Assembly (NCBI RefSeq): GCF_000285835.1
Contig: NZ_HE978601.1
Location: 193,827-257,826 of the forward strand
Direction of reading: 5' to 3'
From: Brevibacterium senegalense
GTDB taxonomy: Bacteria; Actinomycetota; Actinomycetes; Actinomycetales; Brevibacteriaceae
DNA: 64,000 nucleotides
The notes beneath the pieces are model-generated. The model was not told where the DNA came from and did no database searches. It saw only the letters and a program-made list of their open reading frames with translations. Of this stretch, positions 52,919-61,015 are shown piece by piece. A program made the position numbers and the translations under genes. Position 1 is the first letter of the stretch. Every line of letters starts with the position of its first letter.

Positions 52919-54214
52919 ATGCGGAATGCACAGAACACCACACGCGCGACACGTGCGGCGACGGCGACGGCCGGGCTGGGCGTCCTCGCCCTGGCGCTGT
53001 CCGCCTGCGCGGGTTCGGCCGGCACGGCCGGCAACGGAGGAGGCGCCGAGGCCGGTGAGGGCTTCGCGTACGACGCGCCCCAGGAGGACGTCGACGCGGC
53101 GATCGCCGACCTGGATCCGGTCACCATCACGTTCCAGCCGTCCGCCGCTTCCCCCGATTCGGTCATGGCCCCGGCGGGCACCGTTTTCAAGGAGATCGTC
53201 GAGGAGCGCTCCGGCGGGAAGATCACCGTCGAACTGGTCTGGGGCCAGGCCATCGCGAGTTACGCGGAGGTCCACGACGCGCTGGCGGACGGTCGCCTGG
53301 ACGTCGCGTACACGCTGCCGCCCTACGACCCCGCGCAGTTCGCAGCGATCAACGACCTGGGCACGGTCATGGCCTCGCTCACCCCGTCGCCGTTCCTGGG
53401 CGAGCTCGTGGCGAACGCGGTGGGCAACGAGCTGGGCTGGACGAATGAGGAGGCGATGAGCACGTACGAGGAACTGGGCCTCACACCGCTCACCCCTCTG
53501 GCCGCATCCGGCGGGTACTACACCGTCTGCAACAAGCCGGTCCAGTCCAAGGACGACTGGGACGGCCTGCAGGTCCGGATCGGTTCCAGCGCGCAGGCGG
53601 CGCAGACGCAGCACCTGGGCGGTTCACCCGTGTCGATGGAGTACGCGGAGACGTTCGAGGCGCTGCAGCGCGGCACCGTCGACTGCACACTGGGCCAGCT
53701 GGTCCCCTCGGCCGAGGGCGGCATCTTCGAGGTCGCGCCCCATCTGGGCTACACGACGCAGGCCTCGTTCTCCCGCCTGCCGGGTGCGTACCTCGCCGGG
53801 TCCGGCTTCCAGGACCTCCCGCTGGCGTACCAGCAGATCATCTTCGACTCGAACGCACTCGCCGCGTCCGGCGGCATGCAGGCGGTCATCGGCGGCAACG
53901 CCGCCGCAGTGGGGCAGGCGAAGGAGGCGAACGGCGAGATCGGCGCGTACGACTAGGAGCTGCAGGACGAGATCAGCGCGTACTCCGAGGAGCTGTCGGC
54001 TGCCGCGATCGAGAACGGTCTGGTCGCCGAGGACATCGTCGACACAATCGTCGCGGCCGAGGAGGAGTGGACCCAGCGGTTCGAGGAGCTGGGCTACGCC
54101 GACGAGGGCACGGTCGAGGACTTCGACGAGTGGTACGACACGGAGACGGACTTCACGGGCTACGCGAAGGCCGTGTACGAGGACGGGACGGCGCAGGAGC
54201 ACCGCCCCAGCTGA
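52919..54214 (+). pseudogene. Second DctP-type binding lipoprotein with in-frame TAG at codon 346
   Basis: Paralogue of the preceding gene. The ribosome site GAAGGAGA precedes the ATG, and the lipobox LSAC (Cys30) is intact. Residues 31-345 align along their length, with EALQRGTVDCTLGQLVPSAE identical in both. Codon 346 is TAG (53954-53956), right after GEIGAYD, where the paralogue has Glu (PEEFQ versus TAG-ELQ), consistent with GAG to TAG. Reading continues in frame for 85 more codons with clear homology (FEELGYADEGTVEDFDEWYDTETDF, split in parts) to TGA at 54212-54214, giving 431 residues against 430. Either a recent nonsense mutation, a sequencing error, or readthrough. The truncated 345-residue form would lack the last helices of the fold. 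Confidence 0.85.
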
Positions 54215-54231
54215 TCACCCCGAGCTACTGA

Positions 54232-54306
54232 CGCGACACGCCGGGTGAGTGTCCGACGCACTGAGGGACGACCTCGGCGTGTCGAACACTCACCCGGCGT
54301 GTCGCG
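54232..54306. repeat. Long inverted repeat (21-base arms) with a third partial copy in the loop
   Basis: Arm 1 (54232-54252, beginning CGCGACACGCCGGG) is perfectly complementary to arm 2 (54286-54306), with a further 4-base pairing after one mismatch. The loop carries an extra direct copy of CGGCGTGTCG (54275-54284). No gene overlaps it. It lies between the ends of the convergent dctP pseudogene and baeRF gene. It may work as a bidirectional terminator, but the arms are longer and more sequence-specific than needed. Confidence 0.75.
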
Positions 54307-54346
54307 GTTCCAGAGCGGTGGCCGGAGGGTCCACCGCGCTGCCGCG

Positions 54347-55453
54347 TCAGTACCGGAAGACCGCGACCGCGTCCGCGGACCGCTCCCACTCGCCCCACGT
54401 GCGCACGGTGCCGCCGGCACGGACGGTGTCGAGGATCGCCGCATCCGCCAGCGCGGACGCATCCGGCGCACTGAGCCGCTGCGGATCGCGCGGCAGGTAG
54501 AGGGTCTCGACCCGGCCCTCCACCGCCGAGGCCGCGATCTCCGCCAGATCGAACGACCCGCGGCCGTTGTGGGCCTGGGTCTGCGCCCGCTCCGCCTCCT
54601 CCGCCTCCTGCTGCGTCGCCCGCGCGCGCAGCAGTCGCCAGGCGGCGGACCGCAGCTCGTCCGGATCCGTGTGGTCCGGATTGCCGGCGATGGCCTCGTC
54701 GTGGATGACGGGGTAGGGGCACACGTCGCGGAAGACCGGCAGGTGCTCCGCCACGGCCGCCAGGACCAGCGGCTGCGACCGTGCCGTCCCCAGCTCCCGG
54801 GCGACCGCCTCACCCACCGCTCGCAGGAACTTCTGCGTGAGCACCGCGTCCGTGTCGTCAGCGCTGCCGTGCCCGTGGAACGCCGCACGTCCGCCACCGG
54901 TCGCACGGCTCTGCAGCTGCGCCTCCGGCAGCTCGTCCACGACGTCCTCGAACGATTCCGGGATGCGTCCCTGCGGCAGTCTCTCGATCGCGTTCCGCGT
55001 CGTCTCGAACAGGCGGACCGACCTCTTCGAAACGGCCAGCACGTACGCGCGACCCGCGCTCTCGAGCACGGGGACCAGGGGCCGCACGTGGAAGCGGTCC
55101 CCCACTGTGACGGACTCGGCGACGTCGATGGGCAATCGGACCGCCCGGTGGAAGCCGGGGGCCGCGAACACGACGAGTCCGCGGCTCTGCCTCCTCCAGT
55201 AGGGGGAGTCGGTGGTGAGCTCGCGTGCCCCGGCCAGGGCGGCCTCGGCGTCGGCTGTGCTCAGCCCGGCCTCCTCGAGGCCCTTCTGAGCGGTCTTGAG
55301 CTGCGCGGTCAGGGTCGCGGCGGCGTGTCCGCCGGCCGTCGTCGTGACTTCAGTGGGGACGTAGAAGGTGACCTTGGGTCCCGGATCCGCATCCGCTTCG
55401 ACAACGGCGTCGAAGTCGAGTGGATCCACTGTTCCCTGCGGGTCGGTCGTCAT
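54347..55453 (-). CDS. Bacterial archaeo-eukaryotic release factor family protein (baeRF3-like)
   Basis: A 368-residue protein. Its layout matches the bacterial homologues of eukaryotic peptide-release factor eRF1: an N-terminal domain with PKVTFYVPTEVTTTAGGHAAATL, a middle domain beginning GLVVFAAPGFHRAVRLP (about residue 100) with FHVRPLVPVLESAGRAYVLAVSKRSVRLFE (about 124-153), and a C-terminal domain with FLRAVGEAVARELGTARSQPLVLAAVAEHLPVFRDV (about 210-245) and a final strand region GGTVRTWGEWERSADAVAVFRY. The GGQ catalytic loop of true release factors is not obvious. Function in bacteria is unsettled (proposed ribosome rescue or stress). GGAGG precedes the ATG by about 9 bases. Confidence 0.8.
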   Translation of the reverse strand: MTTDPQGTVDPLDFDAVVEADADPGPKVTFYVPTEVTTTAGGHAAATLTAQLKTAQKGLEEAGLSTADAEAALAGARELTTDSPYWRRQSRGLVVFAAPGFHRAVRLPIDVAESVTVGDRFHVRPLVPVLESAGRAYVLAVSKRSVRLFETTRNAIERLPQGRIPESFEDVVDELPEAQLQSRATGGGRAAFHGHGSADDTDAVLTQKFLRAVGEAVARELGTARSQPLVLAAVAEHLPVFRDVCPYPVIHDEAIAGNPDHTDPDELRSAAWRLLRARATQQEAEEAERAQTQAHNGRGSFDLAEIAASAVEGRVETLYLPRDPQRLSAPDASALADAAILDTVRAGGTVRTWGEWERSADAVAVFRY

Positions 55454-55580
55454 CGTCGAGACCTCCTGGACGGGGGCGTCTGCCTCAGCAGCTTGCCCCT
55501 CCCACCCTAATCGAGCGGACGCCCACTTCGGCAGATGCGACGCAGTCGCAGTTCGGATGCCCCGGTCGCCCGTCGCGGTG

Positions 55581-56762
55581 TCAGGACCCCGCGGCGGCCA
55601 GCCCGGCGGTCAGGTCGTCCCACAGGTCCTCGACGTCCTCGATGCCCACGCTCAGGCGGACGAGGCCTTCAGGAACGGATTCCGGCTCCGCCGTGTGCCG
55701 GCGACGGCGCTCCAGGAGGCTCTCGACTCCGCCCAGGCTGGTGGCCGGGGTCCAGAGGCGGCACTGCTCGACGAGGCGGTCCGCCGCGGCGGCGGATCCC
55801 AGATCGATCGAGATGATCGCGCCGAACCCGTCCATCTGCGCGGCGGCGACGCGGTGTCCGGGATCGTCCGGCAGACCCGGGTAGCGGATCGCGGTGACGG
55901 CGGGGTGCTCCGCCAGACGATCGGCGAGGATCTGCGCGTTCGCGCACGACCGTTCGACGCGCAGCGCCAGGGTGCGCAGACCGCGCAGGCCCAGCCACGC
56001 CTCGAACGGCCCCGCGATCGCGCCCTGGATCGACCGGTGGTGCAGGAGGAGGTCGCGGACCTCCGCCGTCGCCGGCACGCACGCGCCCAGGACGACGTCG
56101 GAGTGCCCGGCCAGGTACTTCGTGACGGAGTGGACGACGACGTCCGCACCCACGGACAGGGGACGCTGCAGGAGCGGGGTCGCGAAGGTGTTGTCCGCGA
56201 CGACGAACGCGTCCCGGCTGTGCGCGGCTTCGATGAGCGCGGGCATGTCTGCGACCTCGAGCATGGGGTTCGTGGGCGATTCCAGCCACAGCATGACGGG
56301 ACGCGGGTGCTCGAGGTCCGCTGTGGCCCGCTGCGCCTCTGTGAGCGCCTCGACCACCTGCCGCGTGTCCGCGATGTCGACGGTGACGAGGTCGAAGCGT
56401 CCGGTCGCGGCGGTCTCCTGGGCGCCCAGCAGCGCACCCTGGTACGTGTGCGCCGGCATGACGACGGTGCCGCCGGGGGCCACGAGGTCCAGTGCGGACG
56501 CGATCGCCGCGAGGCCGGAACCGTAGAGCAGACCCGGCACCTGCGCGCCCTCGAGGTCCGCCAGCGCCTCCTCGAAGGGATCCCACGTGGGGTTCGAGTA
56601 GCGGCCGTATCCGCGCGAACCGCTGGCCACTGCACCGGTGCCCACGTACGTGGAGGAGAGGGTGATGGGCGGATTCACCGCTGCGTCGTCCTCGTGCGGG
56701 GGCCGTCCCAGCGAGACGACGCGGGTGGAGGGTCGGAGTCCGGTGCGGTGGTCAGCGCTCAT
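55581..56762 (-). CDS. Cys/Met metabolism PLP-dependent enzyme (cystathionine gamma-synthase/lyase-like)
   Basis: A 393-residue PLP enzyme of fold type I. RYSNPTWDPFEEALADLEGA (about residues 53-72) and LYGSGLAAIASAL (about 80) form the substrate and phosphate sites. WLESPTNPMLEVADMPAL is the conserved inner strand, VVADNTFATPLLQRPLSVGADVVVHSVTKYLAGHSDVVLG carries Asp (pyridine N contact) and the Schiff-base Lys in SVTKY (about 205), and SLGGVESLLERR is the carboxylate-binding loop. It performs gamma-replacement or elimination on homoserine/cystathionine derivatives. Enzyme type cannot be resolved between MetB, MetC and CGL. The ATG has TAGCAT 6 bases before it, suggesting leaderless transcription. 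Confidence 0.92.
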   Translation of the reverse strand: MSADHRTGLRPSTRVVSLGRPPHEDDAAVNPPITLSSTYVGTGAVASGSRGYGRYSNPTWDPFEEALADLEGAQVPGLLYGSGLAAIASALDLVAPGGTVVMPAHTYQGALLGAQETAATGRFDLVTVDIADTRQVVEALTEAQRATADLEHPRPVMLWLESPTNPMLEVADMPALIEAAHSRDAFVVADNTFATPLLQRPLSVGADVVVHSVTKYLAGHSDVVLGACVPATAEVRDLLLHHRSIQGAIAGPFEAWLGLRGLRTLALRVERSCANAQILADRLAEHPAVTAIRYPGLPDDPGHRVAAAQMDGFGAIISIDLGSAAAADRLVEQCRLWTPATSLGGVESLLERRRRHTAEPESVPEGLVRLSVGIEDVEDLWDDLTAGLAAAGS

Positions 56763-56768
56763 GGCCAC

Positions 56769-56774
56769 ATGCTA
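56769..56774 (-). promoter_or_regulatory. Candidate -10 box of the Cys/Met-metabolism gene (leaderless)
   Basis: TAGCAT on the minus strand, then six bases, then the ATG at 56762, with no ribosome site. Confidence 0.45.
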
Positions 56775-56889
56775 GACCCGTGCCCCGCCGCGTCCGGCCG
56801 GGGGGCGCTCGAGGGCGTCATCCGCGCCGGTCCGCTAGGCTACCCTGCGGCGTCAGCGCCGACCCGAAACCCCTGTTCCCCGAGGAATC

Positions 56890-58266
56890 ATGACTGCACA
56901 GATCATCGCCCTGGCGATCTTCATCGCCCTCTTCGCCCTGGGCGCCATCCGCGGAGTGCACATCGGTGTGCTCATGTTCGCGGGTGCCGCCGGCACAGCG
57001 CTCCTGCTCACCGACATGCCCCTGGACGATGTGGTGGCAGGCTTCCCGCTGTCGATCATGGTGCTCCTGGCGGGCGTGACCCTCTTCTTCGCGATCGCCC
57101 AGCTCAACGGGACGATCGACAAGCTGATCGACCGGGCCCTGGCGAAGGTGGGGTCGAACACCCTCCTGCTGCCCCTGGTCTTCTTCGTCATCACCGGTGC
57201 GATCGCGTCGATGGGTGCACCGCTGGCGGGTCTCGTCATGATGCCCGTGGGCATGCAGGTGGCGCGGCGCTACGGCGTCGACTACGCGCTCATGGGCCTG
57301 TCCATGTGCTTCGCGATCGGCGCGGGCGGCTTCGCCCCCACGAGCCTCTACGGCATCGTCACCTATTCGACCGCGCACGGAGCGGGCATCGAGCTCGACC
57401 CGTTCCTGCTGTTCGGGATCGCGGTCGTCACCTACCTGCTCATGCTGGGCTTCTCCTACTTCGTGTGGGGCCGCGGCTCCCGCGCCGCCGCAGCTCGCAC
57501 CGCGGCCGCGGCCCACAGGGACTCCGCCGTCCTCACCCGCGGCGGCGCCTCGACCGCGTCCGTCGAGTTCGGCGAGGGCGACGATGACGACGCCCGCTTC
57601 AGCGCCGCGGACGCGACGACGGAGGCGGCCGCGGACTCCGCCGCCCCCTTCAACCAGGAGCAGATCGCGACGGTGCTCGCGATCATCGTCCTGCTGGCCT
57701 CGGTCGTCGTCATCGCCGCGGTGGGCGGCGATCCGGACATCGGCGTCCTGTGCTTCGGCCTGTCCGCGATCCTCCTGCTGCTCAAGCCGTCGCGGGCGAA
57801 GGAGGCGGTCGTCCGCATCGACTGGTCGACGGTCCTGCTGGTGGGCGGCATCATCACGTTCGTGGGCGTCCTCGAGACGATGGGGGCGGTCGAGCTGCTG
57901 GGCGACGGCGCGAAGGCGCTGGGGTCGCCGCTCATCGCCGCGTTCGCCCTGTGCCTGGTGGGAGGTCTGGTGTCCGCGTTCGCGTCGACGACCGGCATCC
58001 TCGCCGCGCTGGTCCCGCTGGCGCTGCCGCTCGTCGCGGACGGCAGCCTGCCCGGCTGGGCGCTCATCGCCGCGCTGGGCGTGTGCTCCGCCGTCGTCGA
58101 CGTCTCGCCGTTCTCCACCCTGGGCGCCACGGTCGTCGCGACCGCGCCCGGCGAGGAGAAGGACCGTCTCACCAGTGTCCTCATGCGCTTCGGCATGTCG
58201 ATGGTCGTCGTGGGCCCGGTCCTGCTGGTGGGCGGTCTGGTCGTTCCCGCGATGATCGCGGGCTGA
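56890..58266 (+). CDS. MatC-like dicarboxylate carrier
   Basis: A 458-residue membrane protein with about ten to twelve transmembrane helices. The N-terminal half (IIALAIFIALFALGAIRGVHIGVLMFAGAAG, PLSIMVLLAGVTLFFAIAQLNGTIDKLIDRAL, GAIASMGAPLAGLVMMPVGMQVA) matches the MatC N-terminal domain. A hydrophilic acidic loop of about 60 residues (EFGEGDDDDARFSAADATTEAAADSAAPF in parts, about 220-255) separates the halves. The C-terminal half has SAFASTTGILAALVPLALPL and DVSPFSTLGATVVATAP, two conserved re-entrant motifs. Members move malonate or other dicarboxylates. TAGGCT at about 56836 is a plausible -10. GAGGAATC precedes the ATG. Confidence 0.85.
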   Translation: MTAQIIALAIFIALFALGAIRGVHIGVLMFAGAAGTALLLTDMPLDDVVAGFPLSIMVLLAGVTLFFAIAQLNGTIDKLIDRALAKVGSNTLLLPLVFFVITGAIASMGAPLAGLVMMPVGMQVARRYGVDYALMGLSMCFAIGAGGFAPTSLYGIVTYSTAHGAGIELDPFLLFGIAVVTYLLMLGFSYFVWGRGSRAAAARTAAAAHRDSAVLTRGGASTASVEFGEGDDDDARFSAADATTEAAADSAAPFNQEQIATVLAIIVLLASVVVIAAVGGDPDIGVLCFGLSAILLLLKPSRAKEAVVRIDWSTVLLVGGIITFVGVLETMGAVELLGDGAKALGSPLIAAFALCLVGGLVSAFASTTGILAALVPLALPLVADGSLPGWALIAALGVCSAVVDVSPFSTLGATVVATAPGEEKDRLTSVLMRFGMSMVVVGPVLLVGGLVVPAMIAG

Positions 58267-58286
58267 CCCGGCCGCACGCGGACGTG

Positions 58287-58327
58287 CGCGAGGAGCCCTG
58301 ACCGGTGATCGGTCAGGGCTCCTCGCG
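58287..58327. terminator. Strong hairpin terminator after the MatC-like gene
   Basis: Perfect 18-base arms beginning CGCGAGGAGCCCTGACCG with a 5-base loop (GTGAT), between the convergent MatC-like and GNAT genes. Confidence 0.85.
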
Positions 58328-58338
58328 TCACCGCGTGC

Positions 58339-58899
58339 TCAGTCCAGCGGTTTCTCCAGCACGACGAACTCCAGGTCGTCGCGCTGGGGCAGGCCGAACT
58401 GCTCCTGCCCGTACGGGAACGGCTCCCGCTCCCCCGTCAGCGCGTAGCCGCGGCGCTCGTAATAGGCGATGAGGTCCTCCCGCTGCCGGATGACGGTCAT
58501 CCGCATGCGGGACGCACCCCAGCGTGCGCGCGCCTCGTCCTCCGCCGCTGCCATGACGCGTCTGCCGACCCCGCCGCCCTGCCGCCGCGGGTCGACCGCG
58601 AAGGTCCCGAAGTAGGCGACCCCGTCCCCGCGGTCCTCCAGCTGCACGCAGGCGAGGGGCCGGCTGTCCGCGGCAGCACCGTCCTCCTGGAACAGGAGGA
58701 CCACCGCGCCCGAGGCCCCCACCATCTCCGCTGCCATCCCGGCATCCAGCCGCTGGCCGTCCAGGAGGTCCGCCTCCGTCGTCCAGCCGGCCCGGGAGTC
58801 CTCGCCCCGGTACGCGGATTCGACGAGGGCGACGAGAGCGGGGACGTCCGCGGGTCCCGCTGCGCGACGGGTGAGGGTGAGGGAGTCCGCCCCCGTCAC
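58339..58899 (-). CDS. GNAT family N-acetyltransferase
   Basis: A 186-residue GNAT enzyme. TRRAAGPADVPALVALVESAY is the first strand/helix, followed by GVAYFGTFAVDPRRQGGGVGRRVMAAAEDEARARWGA (about residues 108-145) with the acetyl-CoA loop R-R-Q-G-G-G-V-G-R-R, and VIRQREDLIAYYERRGYAL, the family C-terminal beta-bulge. The acceptor is unknown. The GTG start overlaps the stop of the DUF488 gene (GTGA), making a two-gene coupled operon. A longer in-frame start upstream would lie inside DUF488 and is rejected. Confidence 0.88.
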   Translation of the reverse strand: MTGADSLTLTRRAAGPADVPALVALVESAYRGEDSRAGWTTEADLLDGQRLDAGMAAEMVGASGAVVLLFQEDGAAADSRPLACVQLEDRGDGVAYFGTFAVDPRRQGGGVGRRVMAAAEDEARARWGASRMRMTVIRQREDLIAYYERRGYALTGEREPFPYGQEQFGLPQRDDLEFVVLEKPLD

Positions 58900-59267
58900 G
58901 ACCGCTCCTCCTGCAGCGTCGTGAGCACGTCCGCCAGGACCAGCGCGTGGTTCTGCTCCCGGTCCTTCGCACCGTAGAGCAGCACGAGGAGCGATTCGCC
59001 GGAGTCCGCGAAGCGGTCCAGCAGAGCACCGGGGGCGTCGGATTCCCGCAGCTCCTTCCGGTACGCCTGCGAGAAGTTGTGGAACGTGAGGTCGCCGCCG
59101 TGGAACCGCTTGCGCAGATCCGCGGACGGGGCGACGTCCTTGTCCCACTCGTCGTGCTCCAGGGAGTCCTTCGCGACGCCCCGGGGCCACAGCCGGTCGA
59201 CCAGGACCCGATAGCCCGCGGGCTGGTCGTCGTCGTAGAGACGCACGGTGATGATGTCGGTGCTCAT
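58896..59267 (-). CDS. DUF488 family protein
   Basis: A 123-residue DUF488 (YeaO-like) protein. ITVRLYDDDQPAGYRVLVDRLWPRGVAKDSLEHDEWDKDVAPSADLRKRFHGG covers the conserved core, with the family signature RVLVDRLWPRGV at about residues 19-30, WDKDVAPS and LRKRFHGGDLTFHNF. The C-terminal half ends SLLVLLYGAKDREQNHALVLADVL. Function is unknown in detail. The family is often linked to stress. It is coupled to a GNAT gene by a GTGA overlap. TAGCGT lies 6 bases before the ATG, suggesting leaderless transcription. Confidence 0.92.
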   Translation of the reverse strand: MSTDIITVRLYDDDQPAGYRVLVDRLWPRGVAKDSLEHDEWDKDVAPSADLRKRFHGGDLTFHNFSQAYRKELRESDAPGALLDRFADSGESLLVLLYGAKDREQNHALVLADVLTTLQEERS

Positions 59268-59273
59268 GCCCCC

Positions 59274-59279
59274 ACGCTA
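59274..59279 (-). promoter_or_regulatory. Candidate -10 box of the DUF488/GNAT operon (leaderless)
   Basis: TAGCGT on the minus strand, six bases (GGGGGC), then the ATG at 59267. Confidence 0.4.
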
Positions 59280-59409
59280 CGCCCGCGCACGGACACGGGC
59301 GGCCCCGGCGTCCTGCGGACAGCCTGTGAGACGCCGCTGAAGAGTGTGGCGCAGGGCACGTACACTGGCACCCGTCCGGGACTCACCGTCCATTCACTAA
59401 GGAGACGCC

Positions 59410-60870
59410 GTGGATCTTTCCCCGATCATCGAGAAGCTCAACACAGGACTGTTCATCAACGGGCAGTGGCGCGATGCCGAGGGCGGCCGCACCCTGGAGG
59501 TCCGCAACCCCGCCACCGGGCAGGTCATCACCACGATCGCAGACGGGTCCGAGGCGGACGCGCTGGACGCGATCCACGCCGCCCGCGATGCGCAGGCCGA
59601 CTGGGCCGCGACCGCACCCCGCGAGCGCGCGGAGATCCTCCGCCGCGCCTTCGAACTGCTGACCGAGCGCGCGGACGACATCGCCGCGATCATGACGGCG
59701 GAGATGGGCAAGCCGCTCGCGGAGGCCAAGGGCGAGGTGGGCTACGGAGCCGAGTTCTTCCGCTGGTTCTCCGAGGAGGCCGTCCGCATCAGCGGCGACT
59801 TCACCCAGTCGACGGACGGGAAGAACCGCCTCATGATCTCGCGCGAGCCCGTGGGCCCGTGCATCCTCATCACCCCGTGGAACTTCCCGCTGGCGATGGG
59901 CACGCGCAAGATCGGCCCGGCGATCGCCGCCGGCTGCACGATGGTGCTCAAGCCCGCGCAGCTCACCCCGCTCACCTCCTTCATGCTGGTCGACGCCCTG
60001 CGCGACGCCGGTCTGCCGGACGGCGTCCTCAACGTCGTCACCTCGTCCTCCGCCCGCCGGGTCGTGACCCCGTGGATGGAGTCCGGCATCGCCCGCAAGA
60101 TCTCCTTCACCGGGTCGACGGAGGTGGGCGTCAACCTCATGAAGCAGGCGGCGGACACCGTCATGAAGACCTCGATGGAGCTGGGCGGCAATGCGCCGTT
60201 CCTCGTCATGGACGACGCGGACATCGACGCGGCCGTCGAGGGCGCGCTGCTGGCGAAGATGCGCAACAACGGCGAGGCGTGCACCGCCGCCAACCGCATC
60301 TACGTGCAGAAGCCGGTGGCGGAGGAGTTCTCTCAGAAGCTCGCGCAGCGGATCGGCGCCATGAAGGTGGGCAACGGTCTGGACGAGGGCACGCAGCTGG
60401 GCCCGCTGGTCGATCAGGATCAGCTGGACAAGGTCGCGGAGCTCGTCGACCAGGCCGTCGAGGCCGGCGCCACGGTCCTGACCGGCGGGAAGAGGATCGA
60501 GGGCGACGGCTACTTCTACGCCCCGACCGTCCTGTCGGACATCCCGGAGAACGCGACGCTGCGCGTCGAGGAGATCTTCGGCCCCGTCGCCCCCATCGTC
60601 ACGTTCGAGACGGACGACGAGGGCATCGAGCTGGCCAATGGCACGGAGTACGGTCTGGCGGCCTACCTGTTCTGCCGTGACATCCAGCGGTCGATGCGCC
60701 TGTCCGAGCGCATCGAGTCCGGCATGATCGGCCTCAACACGGGACTCGTGTCGAACCCGGCCGCTCCGTTCGGCGGAGTCAAGCAGTCCGGTCTGGGTCG
60801 CGAGGGCGGCTCGACGGGCATCGACGAGTACCTCGAGACGAAGTACGTCGCGCTTCCCCGTCTCACCTGA
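59410..60870 (+). CDS. gabD: NAD(P)-dependent succinate-semialdehyde dehydrogenase
   Basis: A 486-residue aldehyde dehydrogenase. Active-site Glu is in SMELGGNAPFLVMDDADID (about residue 257) and Cys in NNGEACTAANRIYVQ (about 291). ILITPWNFPLAMGTRKIGPAIAAGCTMVLKPA, SFTGSTEVGVNLM, EEIFGPVAPIVTFETDDEGIELAN and GLNTGLVSNPAAPFGGVKQSGLGREGG are typical of GabD. It oxidises succinate semialdehyde to succinate, and feeds gamma-aminobutyrate or polyamine breakdown into the citric acid cycle. AAGGAGA precedes the GTG start. TACACT near 59364 is a plausible -10. It ends at a very strong hairpin. Unlike the first aldehyde dehydrogenase here, codon use is that of the neighbours. Confidence 0.93.
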   Translation: MDLSPIIEKLNTGLFINGQWRDAEGGRTLEVRNPATGQVITTIADGSEADALDAIHAARDAQADWAATAPRERAEILRRAFELLTERADDIAAIMTAEMGKPLAEAKGEVGYGAEFFRWFSEEAVRISGDFTQSTDGKNRLMISREPVGPCILITPWNFPLAMGTRKIGPAIAAGCTMVLKPAQLTPLTSFMLVDALRDAGLPDGVLNVVTSSSARRVVTPWMESGIARKISFTGSTEVGVNLMKQAADTVMKTSMELGGNAPFLVMDDADIDAAVEGALLAKMRNNGEACTAANRIYVQKPVAEEFSQKLAQRIGAMKVGNGLDEGTQLGPLVDQDQLDKVAELVDQAVEAGATVLTGGKRIEGDGYFYAPTVLSDIPENATLRVEEIFGPVAPIVTFETDDEGIELANGTEYGLAAYLFCRDIQRSMRLSERIESGMIGLNTGLVSNPAAPFGGVKQSGLGREGGSTGIDEYLETKYVALPRLT

Positions 60871-60907
60871 GTCGGTCCGTAGCGGCGCGGCAGCGACCGC
60901 ACGGACG

Positions 60908-60960
60908 CTGAAGGAGGGAGGTCCCCCCCACCCATCGGGTGGGGGACCTCCCTCCTTCAG
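60908..60960. terminator. Very strong hairpin terminator after gabD
   Basis: A stem of about 24 base pairs (arms begin CTGAAGGAGGGAGGTCCCC) with one 2-base bulge and loop ATC. It lies between the convergent gabD and sepX-type genes. Confidence 0.85.
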
Positions 60961-61015
60961 TGCTTCAGGAGCTCAGCCCACCGGGCCCCACCAGCGGATC
61001 AGGCCCTTCAGCGCA

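Noticed and set aside
53954-53956. Pyrrolysine or selenocysteine recoding at the TAG in the second dctP
   Set aside because: TAG is not a selenocysteine codon. No pyl genes or recoding hairpin were seen, and the paralogue has plain Glu at this site. A point mutation or error is simpler.
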